Part shown: piece by piece, positions 62,397 through 64,000 of the stretch
Position numbering within the stretch: position 1 is the stretch's first letter
Layout: the number at the start of each line of letters is the position of its first letter
From: Paraburkholderia sp. BL23I1N1
GTDB lineage: Bacteria; Pseudomonadota; Gammaproteobacteria; Burkholderiales; Burkholderiaceae
Reading direction: 5' to 3'
DNA length: 64,000 bases
Assembly (NCBI RefSeq): GCF_003610295.1
Contig: NZ_RAPV01000001.1
Span: 3,286,001-3,350,000, forward strand
Notes under the pieces: generated by a model
The model's database searches: none
Told to the model about the DNA's origin: nothing
What the model saw: the letters and a program-made list of their open reading frames with translations, nothing else
Program-made: the position numbers and the translations under genes

Positions 62397-62657
62397 TTAC
62401 TGCCAGCCGGGATGGCTGGCCCGATAGTATTCCAAGGCGGCATTCCGTTCCTGATCAGCTTGCCGAGCCAGTTGTTCAGCACGAGCCATGTGGCCACCAA
62501 ACTGACCGCCGTGCTCGGCTTGGATAACATGCATTTCATTAATGGCGTTCTGCAAATCGTGAGTTGCAGTCATCGCCTTATTGTGAAGTTCATCGGCAAA
62601 CGCGACATTGGCGACAAGAGCGGCGCACAAGAGCACGGGGAGTGTTTTGACTTTCAT
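62397..62657 (-). CDS. Small periplasmic protein
   Basis: 86 residues from MKVKTLPVLLCAALVANVAF, with GGAG about ten bases upstream. The signal peptide ends at AFA-DELHN. The mature part is a single helical region (HDLQNAINEMHVIQAEHGGQ, then ARQADQERNAALEYYRASH). No family is recognised. Confidence 0.7.
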   Translation of the reverse strand: MKVKTLPVLLCAALVANVAFADELHNKAMTATHDLQNAINEMHVIQAEHGGQFGGHMARAEQLARQADQERNAALEYYRASHPGWQ

Positions 62658-63072
62658 AAACGTGAATCTCCAGATAAAGGATTTCCAGACGATGGCAATC
62701 CACCTAAGGGACAACGTTCCGCACATGCTTCACGCTGACCGACTTTCACTCGAAATTTGTAAGCGTGCGTGACAACGGGCGATCGCCGGCTGCTGCTGAA
62801 TTTCCGCACCCGGCCATTTCCAGCCGTTCACCTTGCCGCAGGGGGACTCGTCCTAACGTCGGAATGTCATCTGCAAGGAGACATTCCAGCGCGTGTTGTT
62901 CAGTCGGGGGGAGCCGAAATGAGAAAGTAGCGACTGCGAAGAGGCCCGCTACGGAGCCTCGAACATGAGACCGAAGAGGCCGTAAAGTCACCGCCTCAGG
63001 TTGGCGAGCGCCGCCGTCGACGGGGCTGCGGCAAACAGCGTCTTGACCGGTGTCCTTCTCGAATGGAAGCGA
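62658..63072. other. Intergenic, no gene
   Basis: About 415 bases upstream of the small periplasmic gene. Open frames on the minus strand have no start signals. The minus-strand promoter of the periplasmic gene should lie near 62660-62760. Nothing else was recognised. Confidence 0.4.
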
Positions 63073-64000
63073 TTAAGCTCCCTCGCAACCTCCGCTTAAT
63101 CGTCCTTCCCAATCCTTCGTCTCGATCAGGAATGCGTCCATCTCCTGCCAAAACTGATCCGAAAGATTTTCAGAGAGACGGGCGAAGGACTGCTTGAATT
63201 CATCGGCGGTCTTTGCCCCGAAAACGATCGTGCTGACCGCAGAATGTCGCAGAGGAAAAAGCAGGGCAGCGGTAGCCAGCGACACGTGATGGCGCCGGCA
63301 AATGCGTTCGAGTCCTTCCGTCTGCAACAGGGCTAGCCGCGTCGCGGGCCGCATGTTGTAGAAGGCGTCGGGACGCGAACCGGTCGCGAGAATGCCCGAG
63401 TTGAATGGCGACGCCGCGATCCAGGCAATGCCTTTCTCGACGCAGTGATCCAGCAATGCGGTGCTGCGCGTGCGAAGCAACGAGTACTCTCCCGCCGGCA
63501 TGACGACATCTACGTCGGCCAGTTCGGCGAAGTCCAGGCAGGCCTGCCAGTCCATACTGGCGACGCCTATCGCGCCGACCACTTTTTCATCCTTTAGGCG
63601 CTGTAACGCGGGAAACGCACCTTCGACGGCCGTTTTGAGTTCTTCGCGATACGCCGTCCGGGCAAAACCGGGATCGAGATCGTGAATAAAAACTATATCG
63701 AGACGATCGACATTGAGTCGCGACAGGCTGCGCTCGACCGATCGGAGCGTCGTATCGTACGTGTAGTCCAGGTAAAAGTCGCTACCGCCTGGCAAGGAGC
63801 TTGCGCCAGGCTGACTCAAGTACCTGCCGAGCTTGGTCGATACATACAACTCGTCTCGCGGATACGCTGCCAGCGCCGCGCCAAGCCGTTGCTCGCTTTT
63901 ACCGCCAAGATAAGCTGCCGAGGTATCAAAATATCGAACGCCACTCGCCCATGCGGCATGAATCATGTTGAAGAACGCCTGCTCGCCCGCCGCGTTTGCG
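63073..64000 (-). CDS. Aldo/keto reductase (partial, N-terminus outside the window)
   Basis: At least 308 residues. The catalytic Tyr region is GVRYFDTSAAYLGGKSEQRL, with STKLGRYL following; later come FIHDLDPGFA and GAIGVASMDW, and the C-terminal cofactor part STIVFGAKTADEF. The frame is open to the end of the window: bases 63967-64000 continue NAAGEQAFFN without a start, so the true N-terminus lies beyond. It reduces aldehydes or ketones with NADPH, or oxidises a sugar (a fucose or galactose dehydrogenase-like role is possible). Confidence 0.85.
   Translation of the reverse strand, partial: ANAAGEQAFFNMIHAAWASGVRYFDTSAAYLGGKSEQRLGAALAAYPRDELYVSTKLGRYLSQPGASSLPGGSDFYLDYTYDTTLRSVERSLSRLNVDRLDIVFIHDLDPGFARTAYREELKTAVEGAFPALQRLKDEKVVGAIGVASMDWQACLDFAELADVDVVMPAGEYSLLRTRSTALLDHCVEKGIAWIAASPFNSGILATGSRPDAFYNMRPATRLALLQTEGLERICRRHHVSLATAALLFPLRHSAVSTIVFGAKTADEFKQSFARLSENLSDQFWQEMDAFLIETKDWEGRLSGGCEGA

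Overview
The window reads as a chromosomal segment of a GC-rich beta-proteobacterium, most likely Paraburkholderia or Burkholderia. The reasons are the strong G/C third-position bias, a xylAFGH-xylR locus with a mutarotase, a DUF4148 protein, an AaeB-like FUSC efflux operon, a cobalamin-riboswitch cbtBA pair and several LysR/AraC regulators. No rRNA, tRNA or CRISPR array was seen. Gene identities come from reading the translations; no database search was run.

Positions 1-33 kb are mostly intact housekeeping and metabolic genes: a MaoC-like dehydratase, a 2-oxoglutarate oxygenase and a glycosyltransferase; then a broken Sec-exported RHS gene with a broken small partner gene (3.75-6.4 kb); cobalt uptake genes cbtBA under a cobalamin riboswitch (7.0-8.2 kb); a MarR-FUSC-DUF1656-HlyD-NodT efflux operon (10.2-15.5 kb); a two-subunit molybdenum hydroxylase (15.8-18.6 kb); a decayed HigBA-type toxin-antitoxin remnant (18.9-19.3 kb); a LysR/aldehyde dehydrogenase pair; the xylose locus (21.8-29.8 kb); and a polyamine-binding protein with a cupin.

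Positions 33.4-62 kb lie between two copies of one 1255-bp ISAs1-family insertion sequence in opposite orientations, each with its own target duplication. Inside are stress and regulatory genes (AraC, SoxR with a well-placed operator upstream of a questin-oxidase-like gene, an AhpD-like protein with LysR, an NCS1 transporter, a GlxA-like regulator, a patatin) and much decay: a MHYT fragment, a frameshifted GFA gene, and a pyridoxamine-phosphate-oxidase-like gene with its centre deleted. At 52.2-57.7 kb an IS91-type element (transposase plus tyrosine integrase) has been split by a complete Recombinase-in-Trio (RIT) element. Removing the RIT element and one copy of a 6-bp duplication restores the IS91 integrase reading frame exactly. 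An IS630-type element and remnants of an IS3-type transposase and a molybdenum hydroxylase follow.

Positions 62-64 kb return to ordinary sequence: a small periplasmic protein and an aldo/keto reductase that runs off the window.

The strongest observations are the nested RIT-in-IS91 structure with intact catalytic residues in all three recombinases, the SoxR operator inside a 19-bp promoter spacer, the double lesion in the RHS toxin-like locus including a G9 tract, and the cobalamin riboswitch. None is clearly a wholly new system; the RHS locus and the SoxR/questin-oxidase/His-rich cluster are the least explained.
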